NCBI RefSeq assembly: GCF_900573885.1
Contig: NZ_UPSE01000453.1
Span: 186,001 to 250,000 of the forward strand
From: Pseudomonas viridiflava
GTDB lineage: Bacteria; Pseudomonadota; Gammaproteobacteria; Pseudomonadales; Pseudomonadaceae
DNA length: 64,000 nucleotides
Direction: 5' to 3'
The translations under genes and the position numbers were made by a program. This document shows positions 55,164 through 64,000 of this stretch, piece by piece. A model generated the notes under the pieces. That model did not search any database. It worked only from the letters and a program-made list of their open reading frames with translations, and was not told where the DNA came from. Numbering within the stretch: the stretch's first letter is position 1; the number at the start of each line of letters is the position of its first letter.

Positions 55164-55949
55164 TTAGTTGGCATAACGCACACGCAGGGCTTCACCAACT
55201 GCCGCTGAGCTCTGCTCGGGCTCCTGGCCGGGGTAGATGCGTTGCAGATCGTCTTCGGTCATGCCGTGCGGGCTGCCGTCGTACACCATGCGGCCATGGG
55301 CCAGGCCGACGATGCGATCGCCGAATTCACGGGCGTAATCCACCTGATGCAGGTTGCACACCACGGTGATGCCCAGCTCGCGGGTGGCGTCGCGCAGGTA
55401 TTGCAGCACCAGGCGCGAGGTCTTCGGGTCGAGGCTGGCGACCGGTTCGTCGGCCAGAATTACTTGCGGGCGCTGGGCCAGCGCCCGGGCAATGCCGACG
55501 CGCTGCATCTGCCCGCCCGACAAAGCGTCGCAGCGCTCCTGGGCTTTGTGCGCCAGTTCCACACGCTGTAAGCAATGCATGGCCAGGTCGATGTCTTCGC
55601 GGCGAAACAGTTGCAGCACCGAGGCCAGGGTTGAAACAGCGCCCAGGCGTCCGGTCAGTACGTTCTTCAACACCGACAGCCGCGGCACCACGTTGTGGTG
55701 CTGAAAAATCATCGCCACTTGTTGGCGCAGCGCACGGGTGTCGCGGCAGGTCACGGCGTCCATGCCCGCCACGCTAAGCTCGCCGGCATCGGCCTGAACC
55801 AGGCGGTTCATACAGCGCAGCAACGTGGATTTACCGGCACCGGACTGGCCGAGAATCACCACGAATTCGCCGGCTTGAATATCCAGGTCGATGCCGCGCA
55901 ACACGGCATTGCTGCCGTATTGCTTGGTCAGTTGGCGGGCGCGAATCAT
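55164..55949 (-). CDS. phnC: Phosphonate ABC importer ATPase
   Basis: A 261-residue ATPase: Walker A GQSGAGKS (34-41), Q-loop IFQHHNVVPRLSV, signature LSGGQMQRVGIARAL, Walker B VILADEPVASLD. The QHHNVVPRLSVLKNVLTGRLG stretch is diagnostic of PhnC. Its ATG overlaps the phnD stop (ATGA), so the two are translationally coupled. Confidence 0.94.
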   Translation of the reverse strand: MIRARQLTKQYGSNAVLRGIDLDIQAGEFVVILGQSGAGKSTLLRCMNRLVQADAGELSVAGMDAVTCRDTRALRQQVAMIFQHHNVVPRLSVLKNVLTGRLGAVSTLASVLQLFRREDIDLAMHCLQRVELAHKAQERCDALSGGQMQRVGIARALAQRPQVILADEPVASLDPKTSRLVLQYLRDATRELGITVVCNLHQVDYAREFGDRIVGLAHGRMVYDGSPHGMTEDDLQRIYPGQEPEQSSAAVGEALRVRYAN

Positions 55950-56812
55950 TTCATGCCCTTCAGGTCGAGCTTCAGCACCTTGGCGGTTTCGCGCACCACG
56001 TTGTAGGCGGCGTCGTCAGTCTTCTGGAAGCCGTCGAGCTGGCCCTGATCGCCCCACGGCACGTCTTTCATCGAAGCCAGCGCCGCAGCGACCTTCTGCT
56101 TCAACTCAGGATCCAGTGCCTTGCGCCACACCATCGGCGACTCGGGAATCGGTTGCGAGGTCCAGACCACTTCGAAGTCGTCGCTCTTGACGATGCCCTT
56201 GGCTACAGCGCCGGCCAGAATGCGGTCGGCGACGGCAGCGGCATCCACTTTGTTGTTGGCGACGGCGAGCAGGCTGGCGTCGTGGGAGCCGGAGAAGATC
56301 ACCCGCGAGAAAAGTTTTTCCGGGTCATAACCGGCTTTTTCCAACCCGGCTTTAGGAAACAAATGGCCCGAGGCCGAGCTTGGGTCCACGAAGGCGAACG
56401 TGTGGCCTTTGAGGTCGGCGAGGTTATGAATACCGCTGTCCTTGCGCGCCACGATCAGACTCTTGTAGGCGCTCTGCCCGGTCTTTTTGGTGACTGCCAC
56501 GGCGAAGGCTTCAACGTCGGCCACCGAGGCGGCCAGCACGTAAGAGAACGGACCGAGGTAGGCGACATCCAGCTTGCCGGCACGCAGCGCTTCGATAATG
56601 CCGTTGTAGTCGGTGGCCACGAACGGCTCCACCGGCATACCCAATTGTTCTTCCAGCCCGTCGAGCACCAGTTTGCTGCTCTCGATCATGGCGTGTGAGT
56701 CTTCGGAGGGAATCAAACCGATGGTCAGCTTTTCAGCCGCCTGGGTGTTTGCACAGAGCAACGGCAACAACGCAAACCCGGCAATACGCAACAGCGAAGC
56801 GATAGAAGTCAT
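55946..56812 (-). CDS. phnD: Phosphonate-binding periplasmic protein
   Basis: A 288-residue binding protein with a signal peptide (cleavage after NTQA, about residue 25) and the PhnD-type mature chain: LTIGLIPSEDSHAMIE, YNGIIEALRAGKLDVAYLGPFSYV and FVDPSSASGHLFP. ATG 56812 has GGAA 5 bases upstream. It is the first gene of the minus-strand operon and is divergent from a LysR regulator. Related PhnD proteins bind aminoethylphosphonate or other phosphonates. Confidence 0.94.
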   Translation of the reverse strand: MTSIASLLRIAGFALLPLLCANTQAAEKLTIGLIPSEDSHAMIESSKLVLDGLEEQLGMPVEPFVATDYNGIIEALRAGKLDVAYLGPFSYVLAASVADVEAFAVAVTKKTGQSAYKSLIVARKDSGIHNLADLKGHTFAFVDPSSASGHLFPKAGLEKAGYDPEKLFSRVIFSGSHDASLLAVANNKVDAAAVADRILAGAVAKGIVKSDDFEVVWTSQPIPESPMVWRKALDPELKQKVAAALASMKDVPWGDQGQLDGFQKTDDAAYNVVRETAKVLKLDLKGMK

Positions 56813-56856
56813 GGCATTTCCAGCACGTGTGGTTGGGAAGTGAGCACAGGCTAGAA

Positions 56857-56878
56857 GCGTCACGTGACAGTCATACGA
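56857..56878. promoter_or_regulatory. Weak Pho-box-like repeats overlapping a GTCACGTGAC dyad
   Basis: GCGTCACGTGA and CAGTCATACGA share xxGTCAxxxxA at an 11-base period, as in PhoB half-sites. The perfect palindrome GTCACGTGAC (56859-56868) overlaps. The region lies between divergent phnD and LysR. Confidence 0.35.
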
Positions 56879-56925
56879 TCAATTCAATATGGGTTCTTGC
56901 CTGTAACTATTGATGGAGCCTATGG

Positions 56926-57792
56926 ATGTCCACCGCCAGAATTCGCGCTTTCCTCGCTGTGGCCCGGCACGGCAGCTTCAGCGCCGGGGCACGCGCCCTG
57001 GGGCTGAGCCAGCCGACGCTGACGACTCAGGTGCAACAGTTGGAGCGCCAGTACGACGTCGAGCTGTTTCACCGCAAAGGGCGGCGCATCGAGCTGTCGG
57101 ATGTGGGCCGCCAGTTACTGCCCATCGCCCAGCGCATGGCGCTGTTGGAGCTGGAGGCCAATAACCTCTTGCACGATTCCGGGCAGCTGGACAGCGGGCA
57201 ACTGAAGCTGGGCGCGGTGGGTCCGTTTCATGTGATCGAGATGGTTGACCACTACCGCCAGCGCTATCCGCGCATCGACGTATCGATACGGGTAGGCAAC
57301 TCGGCGCAGGTGCTGGCAGACCTTGAGCAGTACGCCACCGACATCGCCGTGCTCGCCGGCCGCCATGACGACCCGGGCTTGTGCGCCGTGCACTACGCCC
57401 GCCACGCCATCATTCTGTTCGTGCACCACACCCACCCGTTCGCCCAGCGCGACAGCGTGCCGTTGCACGCGCTGGAAGACCAACCACTGCTGCAACGGGA
57501 AACCGGCTCAACCACGCGCCTGGCGCTGGAGCGAGCGCTGGCCGAGGCTGGCGTTACGCCGCGCACTGCCATGGAAATCGGCAGCCGTGAAGCGTTGCGC
57601 GAAGCAGTGGTTCGAGGGATAGGCATTGGCGCGGTGTCTGAAGCGGAATTCATTTCCGACCCGCGCCTGCATGCGTTGCGCATCGAAGGCGAGCCGGTGT
57701 TTACCGAAACCTACGTGTATTGCCTGGCGGAACGACGCAGCAGCCGTCTGATTTCCTCGTTCTTCGATGTCATTCAGGCGCAGCCGACCTAA
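56926..57792 (+). CDS. LysR-family regulator of aminoethylphosphonate catabolism (copy 2)
   Basis: A 288-residue LysR regulator with helix-turn-helix SFSAGARALGLSQPTLTTQV and effector-domain hallmarks EIGSREALREAVVRGIGIGAV and YVYCLAERR. It aligns along its length with the LysR at 38254, both of the TIGR03339 type. It is divergent from phnD and should control the phnDCE-adh-phnX operon. GGAG lies 8 bases before the ATG. The stop overlaps the convergent AraC gene by 4 bases. Confidence 0.87.
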   Translation: MSTARIRAFLAVARHGSFSAGARALGLSQPTLTTQVQQLERQYDVELFHRKGRRIELSDVGRQLLPIAQRMALLELEANNLLHDSGQLDSGQLKLGAVGPFHVIEMVDHYRQRYPRIDVSIRVGNSAQVLADLEQYATDIAVLAGRHDDPGLCAVHYARHAIILFVHHTHPFAQRDSVPLHALEDQPLLQRETGSTTRLALERALAEAGVTPRTAMEIGSREALREAVVRGIGIGAVSEAEFISDPRLHALRIEGEPVFTETYVYCLAERRSSRLISSFFDVIQAQPT

Positions 57793-58811
57793 GCCAACCG
57801 CGTCGGTCGGTGCTGCTCGCGCCAGCGCGACGGCGCCAGGCCATGGTGGGTTTTGAAGGCCCGTGAAAACGCGGCCAGATCGTTGTAACCAAGGGCGTCG
57901 GCCAATCGCGTCAGGTCCATGGTCGAGGCGTGCAAATGCCAGCTCGCCAGTTGCATTTTCACCGCCAGCACCAGCTGTTTGAAACTCAGCTGCTCGGCGC
58001 GCAGGCGGCGCTGCAAGGTACGCGGGTGCAGGCCGAGCAAGGCGGCGATGTGTTCGAGCGAGTGCAGGTGAAGGCCCACGGTTTGCGTAATCAACGTGCG
58101 AACCTGCATTTCCAGATTGTCGTCCAGACCGTTCACCAGCTCGCGCAGATAGGTGTCGATTCGCGCCTGAGCCTGAGTGGTTAGCGGTTTCACCGGCAAC
58201 GCCATGATGCTCTCGGCAAACACCAGACAGTCGCGTTCCTGGTTGAACAGCACCTCGCAGCCAAAGTGCTGACGGTAGATTTTTTCTGCCGCCACCGGGC
58301 TGTGGCTGAACTCCACGCGCAGCGGACGAACATCCGCGCCTGCGCACATTTCCCGAGCCAACCGTGCACAGGCGGCGACGGCCATCTCACGGTATTGCTG
58401 GGCCTGTTCGGCGCCATAGAAATGCTCGATGCGCTGCACGTAAACCCGACCGCCATGGTGCTGCAACCGCCAGTGCTCGGCCTTGTTATGCAGGGCCATA
58501 TAACGCTGAGCGGCGGCGAAAGCGGCCTGCACATTGGGCTCGGCACACAGCAACGTGCCGAGCAGGCCAAGCATGCTGATGCCTTGATGACTGGCAACCC
58601 GCATGCCCAGATCCGGGCAGTGAAGACGCTCGGCCGCGGCCGCCAGCAACTGGATCACCTGATGGCTGCCGATCAGGCGGTCGGCGTCGCGCAACTGCGT
58701 CACGCTGAGCCCGACCTCGGCCAGCAGCGTCGGCAGATCGCCGCCCAGGTTGGCCACTTCCTCTTCAAATCCGAGAAGGCTGGCACTGCGCAATTCGTAG
58801 CGGATCGTCAT
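57789..58811 (-). CDS. AraC-family regulator with Arabinose_bd-type sensor
   Basis: A 340-residue regulator: N-terminal sensor of the Arabinose_bd kind and C-terminal AraC domain (LLGLHPRTLQRRLRAEQLSF; ADALGYNDLAAFSRAFKTHH). It is divergent from the D-aminoacylase gene and probably controls it. An inverted repeat TTGTC-N7-GACAA lies in the shared promoter region. Confidence 0.88.
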   Translation of the reverse strand: MTIRYELRSASLLGFEEEVANLGGDLPTLLAEVGLSVTQLRDADRLIGSHQVIQLLAAAAERLHCPDLGMRVASHQGISMLGLLGTLLCAEPNVQAAFAAAQRYMALHNKAEHWRLQHHGGRVYVQRIEHFYGAEQAQQYREMAVAACARLAREMCAGADVRPLRVEFSHSPVAAEKIYRQHFGCEVLFNQERDCLVFAESIMALPVKPLTTQAQARIDTYLRELVNGLDDNLEMQVRTLITQTVGLHLHSLEHIAALLGLHPRTLQRRLRAEQLSFKQLVLAVKMQLASWHLHASTMDLTRLADALGYNDLAAFSRAFKTHHGLAPSRWREQHRPTRLA

Positions 58812-58848
58812 CGGCGGCTCCTGCGGAGGTGAAGGGACGATGCCGAAA

Positions 58849-58865
58849 TTGTCGTGTTATGACAA
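58849..58865. promoter_or_regulatory. Inverted repeat TTGTC-N7-GACAA (candidate operator)
   Basis: A perfect 5-bp dyad 37 bases from the AraC gene start and 78 bases before the aminoacylase start; a candidate site for the AraC regulator. Confidence 0.4.
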
Positions 58866-58943
58866 GGAAAGGTGCATTCGACGCCCTACTCTCCCATCAC
58901 CACTTCCACCCCAACATTACAAAAACAAGCATTGAGGTGATCC

Positions 58944-60683
58944 ATGGCTACGTACGACATCGTGATTCAGGGCGGCCGCTACTTCGACGGCACCGGCGCG
59001 CCGGCTGCCATCCGCAGCGTGGCGGTAAAGGACGGCAAGGTGGCAGCGGTAAGCGCCACGCCCTTTGACGAGAGCCTCGCCGAACGGGTGATTGCCGCTC
59101 ACGGCAAATGGGTGACACCGGGCTTTATCGACAGCCACACCCACTACGATGCCGAGTTGATCGTGGCGCCGGGCCTGAGCGAATCGGTACGCCATGGCGT
59201 GACCACGGTGCTGGTGGGCAGTTGCTCGTTGAGCATGGTCTGCTCCCAACCGGAAGACGCCTCAGACATTTTCACCCGAGTAGAAACCGTGCCGCGCGAC
59301 AAGGTGCTGCCGATTCTGCGCGCGCACAAAACCTGGAACACACCGCGCCAATGGGTCGACTTCATGCGCACCCTGCCGCTGGGCCCGAACGTGGTGAGCT
59401 TTCTCGGTCATAGCGATTTGCGCGTGGCGGTAATGGGCCTGCACCGCGCCACGGATCGCCAGGTGCGGCCGAGCGAAGCGGAATTGCAGGAGATGGAACG
59501 GGTGATGGAAGAGGCACTTGATGTCGGCTTCCTGGGCCTGTCCACCATGAGCCTGAAGTGGGACAAGATCGACGGCGACCGCGAATGGTCGAAAAGCCTG
59601 CCCAGCACCTATGCGCACTGGAGCGAAATTCGCCGCCTGAACGATCTGCTGCGCCAACGCGGCCGCGTGCATCAGGGCGCGCCGAATGCGGCCAATCCGT
59701 TGCAGGTCTTGCAGTACCTGGGCCAGGCCATGGGCGTGCTGCGCAAACCGTTGAAGACCACGCTGATTTCCATGCTCGACCTCAAAGGCAACAAAACCAT
59801 TGCACCCATGGCGCGGCTGTCAGCCTGGTTCACCAACCTCATGGGTGGCGACTTCCGCTGGCAGTTGCTGCCAACGCCTTTCAAGATTTATGCGGACGGC
59901 ATCGATGTGGTGCTGTTTGAAGAGTTCGGTGCGGGCGAAATGGCGCTGAATCTCAAAGATGCCGTTAGCCGTAATGCGCTGCTCAAAGACGAAAGTTACC
60001 GGCGCACGTTCCGCAAGTTCTACGCCAAAAAACTCTCGCCGCGCGTGTGGCAGCGCGACTTCGGTGACGCCGTGATTCTCGGCTGCCCGGATGAAAAACT
60101 CATCGGCCGTAACTTCGCCGACGTCGCCCTTGAGCGCGGCCTGCATGTGGTCGATCTGTTTCTCGACATGGTGGTGGCGTACGGCACGCAACTGCGCTGG
60201 TTCACCGTAATCGGCAACCACCGCAAAGACATCCTCAAGCAAATGGTCTGCAACCCGAATACGCTGATCACCTTCTCCGACGCCGGTGCGCACCTGCGCA
60301 ATATGGCGTTCTACAACCTGCCGCTGCGGTTGCTGAAACTGGTGCAGGAAAGCCACAACGAAGGGGCACCGATAATGCCTGTGGAAAAGGCCATTCACCG
60401 CCTGACCGGCGAACAGGCAGACTGGCTTGGCATTGAAGCCGGACGCATACGCGAAGGCGATCGTGCGGACATCGTGGTGCTCGACCCGCACGGTTTGCAG
60501 CAAGACCTGGAACAGGAAACCTGGGACCACATGCAGGGTTTCGACATCCCGCGCATGGTCTGCCGCAACCCGGGCTGTGTGTCGCATGTGCTTATCAATG
60601 GCCGGTTGGCCGTAGACCAGGAAAACGTAGCGCCGCAACTGGGACAAGCGCTGGGTTATGGACAGTTTCTCGGCGCCCGTTGA
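58944..60683 (+). CDS. N-acyl-D-amino-acid deacylase / D-aminoacylase-like amidohydrolase
   Basis: A 579-residue amidohydrolase of the COG3653 group. The metal-binding HxH is FIDSHTHYDAEL (His65, His67); further ligand regions are VHQGAPN and FSDAGAHLRNM, and a C-terminal REGDRADIVVLDP segment closes the domain. It should hydrolyse N-acyl-D-amino acids or related amides. The substrate is unknown. The divergent AraC gene may regulate it. Confidence 0.85.
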   Translation: MATYDIVIQGGRYFDGTGAPAAIRSVAVKDGKVAAVSATPFDESLAERVIAAHGKWVTPGFIDSHTHYDAELIVAPGLSESVRHGVTTVLVGSCSLSMVCSQPEDASDIFTRVETVPRDKVLPILRAHKTWNTPRQWVDFMRTLPLGPNVVSFLGHSDLRVAVMGLHRATDRQVRPSEAELQEMERVMEEALDVGFLGLSTMSLKWDKIDGDREWSKSLPSTYAHWSEIRRLNDLLRQRGRVHQGAPNAANPLQVLQYLGQAMGVLRKPLKTTLISMLDLKGNKTIAPMARLSAWFTNLMGGDFRWQLLPTPFKIYADGIDVVLFEEFGAGEMALNLKDAVSRNALLKDESYRRTFRKFYAKKLSPRVWQRDFGDAVILGCPDEKLIGRNFADVALERGLHVVDLFLDMVVAYGTQLRWFTVIGNHRKDILKQMVCNPNTLITFSDAGAHLRNMAFYNLPLRLLKLVQESHNEGAPIMPVEKAIHRLTGEQADWLGIEAGRIREGDRADIVVLDPHGLQQDLEQETWDHMQGFDIPRMVCRNPGCVSHVLINGRLAVDQENVAPQLGQALGYGQFLGAR

Positions 60684-60686
60684 CGT

Positions 60687-61010
60687 TCAGCCGAACGACA
60701 GGGATGTCTCGTCTGGCTGGTACGCCTCGTTTTCCAGATCGATAAAGTTATTCAGCCGTACAGAGCCCTCGGGAAACCGCACGATCATTTGCAACTGCCC
60801 GCCCATTTCTTCGATATGCCGGCGCAGGGTCGCCAGGTAGATATCGGTGTAGCGCTCCATTTTATTCACGGCAGCGGGGGGAAACTTGTACGACTTGAGA
60901 AGCGACTGATGCGACTGCCCGATGGCAACAACTACCTTGGCAGTGGCTTCGGCCCGCGCTACGGAGGGTGGCAGCAACTTGGTTCTGCGGGTGGAATATT
61001 TGCTGGTCAT
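60687..61010 (-). CDS. Divergent XRE/HigA-like antitoxin paralogue
   Basis: A 107-residue protein whose second half (KMERYTDIYLATLRRHIEEM, GGQLQMIVRFPEGSVRLNNF) is very similar to the antitoxin encoded just upstream at 61156 (KMERRTDMYISTLRNHIEAM). The helix-turn-helix part (GQSHQSLLKSYKFPPAAVN) is less conserved. ATG 61010 is chosen because the longer frame to 61178 overlaps the upstream antitoxin. It may be a duplicated antitoxin or a regulator; function unproven. Confidence 0.72.
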   Translation of the reverse strand: MTSKYSTRRTKLLPPSVARAEATAKVVVAIGQSHQSLLKSYKFPPAAVNKMERYTDIYLATLRRHIEEMGGQLQMIVRFPEGSVRLNNFIDLENEAYQPDETSLSFG

Positions 61011-61155
61011 GAATAGGGCTCGTAGCAGAGTGAATTGACCAGCGAGCCTAGCCCATGTCCTAACTCCGGGAAGAGTGCGCGTATACGTAAAACGGGTCGG
61101 ACCACCGCCAGCGACGTGTATGAACCGGCGCATTTCATCGGTGACGTGTCCTTCC

Positions 61156-61488
61156 CTATGCCTGGTTAACTGCCTCATCGCCCAGGTCGGCGAAGTTGCT
61201 GATTTTCACGTTTCCCTCGGGGAAGCGCGCGATCACTTCCAGTTGCCCGCCCATTGCCTCGATGTGATTGCGCAGCGTCGAAATGTACATATCGGTGCGG
61301 CGCTCCATTTTCGCAATCGAGGGCTGCTGCACATTCAGCACCTCGGCCAGCGACTGCTGCGACAGCCCCCGTGCCTGACGTAATTCGTGTAGCGGCATTT
61401 CAGCAAGCAGTTCGCGGGTTTTCGCCTCGGCGCGAGCGCGCGCCTCAGGCGACATTTTTTTGCGCAGTTCCGAATACTTTTCAGCCAT
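61156..61488 (-). CDS. XRE-family antitoxin (HigA-type)
   Basis: A 110-residue protein with an XRE helix-turn-helix: QARGLSQQSLAEVLNVQQPS, then IAKMERRTDMYISTLRNHI. It is encoded directly after the RelE-type toxin, overlapping it by 8 bases, the usual hig gene order. It should neutralise the toxin and repress the operon. Confidence 0.87.
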   Translation of the reverse strand: MAEKYSELRKKMSPEARARAEAKTRELLAEMPLHELRQARGLSQQSLAEVLNVQQPSIAKMERRTDMYISTLRNHIEAMGGQLEVIARFPEGNVKISNFADLGDEAVNQA

Positions 61489-61843
61489 GTTTCAGATCCT
61501 CTTTTACCGAGAGCAGGTGCCTGTCGTAGAGCTGATCGGCGAGGCGCACATTCACGGGGTACCAGCGTTTGTCTGCGGTCTTGTCACCGCCAACGAGCAA
61601 GATTACCGAGCGCCTCGGGTCGAATGCATACAACGTGCGAAGCGGCTTGCCGCCCTGCTGAGTGCGCAATTCGCGCATGTGTTTGTGCCGGGAACCTTCC
61701 ACGCCACTGCTATGGGGAAAGCCAAGAAACGGACCGCACTCAACCAATAAGCCGATTGAAGCATCCAGCGCCTCTTGCTGCTTTTCCGGCAGGCCATGCC
61801 ACCACCTGCCGAACTCTTCCGTGTATTCCACTTCCCAAGCCAT
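61481..61843 (-). CDS. RelE/ParE-type (HigB-like, Gp49) toxin
   Basis: A 120-residue toxin of the RelE/HigB (Gp49) superfamily: WEVEYTEEFGRWWHGL N-terminus, then MRELRTQQGGKPLRTLYAFDPRRSVILL with the basic catalytic-type residues and GGDKTADKRWYP. It probably cleaves mRNA on the ribosome. It is the first gene of the toxin-antitoxin operon, with a dyad in front at 61867. Confidence 0.87.
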   Translation of the reverse strand: MAWEVEYTEEFGRWWHGLPEKQQEALDASIGLLVECGPFLGFPHSSGVEGSRHKHMRELRTQQGGKPLRTLYAFDPRRSVILLVGGDKTADKRWYPVNVRLADQLYDRHLLSVKEDLKHG

Positions 61844-61866
61844 GGAGACTATCCCCTCCCGTTAAC

Positions 61867-61882
61867 ATTCCGTCAATGGAAT
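61867..61882. promoter_or_regulatory. Candidate toxin-antitoxin operator
   Basis: ATTCC-N6-GGAAT (extended AACATTCC/GGAATATT, one mismatch) 23 bases before the toxin start, a typical XRE operator position. Confidence 0.45.
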
Positions 61883-62025
61883 ATTTTCTATGGCGTTTCT
61901 ATTTGCAAAACGCCGGTTAAGACTAGGGTAAGGGTCAGCGCAAATACGACTACCGAAGGCGCGCGTAACGGTGGGAAGACCGCCGCGCACGCGTGTGATG
62001 TAACGTCGAAAACCTTTATTTCGCG

Positions 62026-62065
62026 CAAAAAAAACGCCCCCTTTGCAACCGGTGCAAAGGGGGCG
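62026..62065 (-). terminator. Strong Rho-independent terminator of katG
   Basis: On the minus strand, a perfect 13-bp stem (CGCCCCCTTTGCA/TGCAAAGGGGGCG, 62035-62065) with a 5-base loop is followed by a run of T (A run at 62027-62034 on the plus strand). Confidence 0.95.
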
Positions 62066-62086
62066 CGGTTTACCGCAGGGGTTCGA

Positions 62087-64000
<1,914 letters not shown>

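Overview
The window looks like chromosome of a Pseudomonas-type gammaproteobacterium. It is GC-rich and carries pseudomonad REP sequences (GTAGGAGCGAGC...), pseudomonad small families (DUF6482, DUF2790, VF530, a probable DUF1654 protein) and the mmsA-mmsB-acyl-CoA dehydrogenase order of valine catabolism. I see no rRNA, phage, integrase, transposase or CRISPR array. The one tRNA is tRNA-Thr(CGT). About 60 protein genes are called; the first (mmsA) and last (katG) are cut by the window edges.

Layout. 1-3.1 kb: valine/isobutyrate degradation. 3.5-11.4 kb: a DHA2-type efflux pump, a malate:quinone oxidoreductase with a lipoprotein-type N-terminus, a nitroreductase, a small gene under a canonical LexA box, a secreted NucA-type nuclease, the tRNA, an S1-domain protein and two small DNA/RNA-associated proteins. 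11.6-22.5 kb: an LTA-synthase-like membrane transferase, a PQQ-type sugar dehydrogenase, a periplasmic binding protein, an exported subtilase with Glu in place of the catalytic Asp, an enoyl reductase-like MDR, a 150-bp palindromic element, a DEAD-box helicase, RarD and an exported hydrolase. 22.7-28.4 kb: divergent metE/metR, a DUF2790 protein and a membrane-anchored GltB-like FMN protein. 28.4-29.9 kb: an AbiE type IV toxin-antitoxin pair behind a perfect 32-bp inverted repeat. 30-38 kb: transporters, regulators, a HigBA-type pair, an acetyltransferase and two lipoproteins.

The most coherent system is a two-part phosphonate locus. Part one (38.2-44.4 kb) has a three-repeat Pho-box-like site, an aminoethylphosphonate-type LysR regulator, a PhnT2/PhnU2/PhnS2 importer and a FAD-dependent amine oxidoreductase of the phosphonate-associated (HpnW-proposed) family. 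Part two (52.3-57.8 kb) has phnD-phnC-phnE, a phosphonate-associated iron alcohol dehydrogenase and phnX, divergent from a second LysR paralogous to the first. No phnW transaminase is visible. The simplest reading is that 2-aminoethylphosphonate or an N-alkyl derivative is imported, oxidised to phosphonoacetaldehyde by the FAD enzyme and cleaved by PhnX. Between the halves lie exported hydrolases (44.4-48.7 kb), a TorF-type porin, a PLP decarboxylase, an AraC regulator and a sterol-desaturase-like protein.

57.8-64 kb: an AraC regulator divergent from a D-aminoacylase-like amidohydrolase, a second HigBA-type locus with an additional downstream antitoxin paralogue, and katG.
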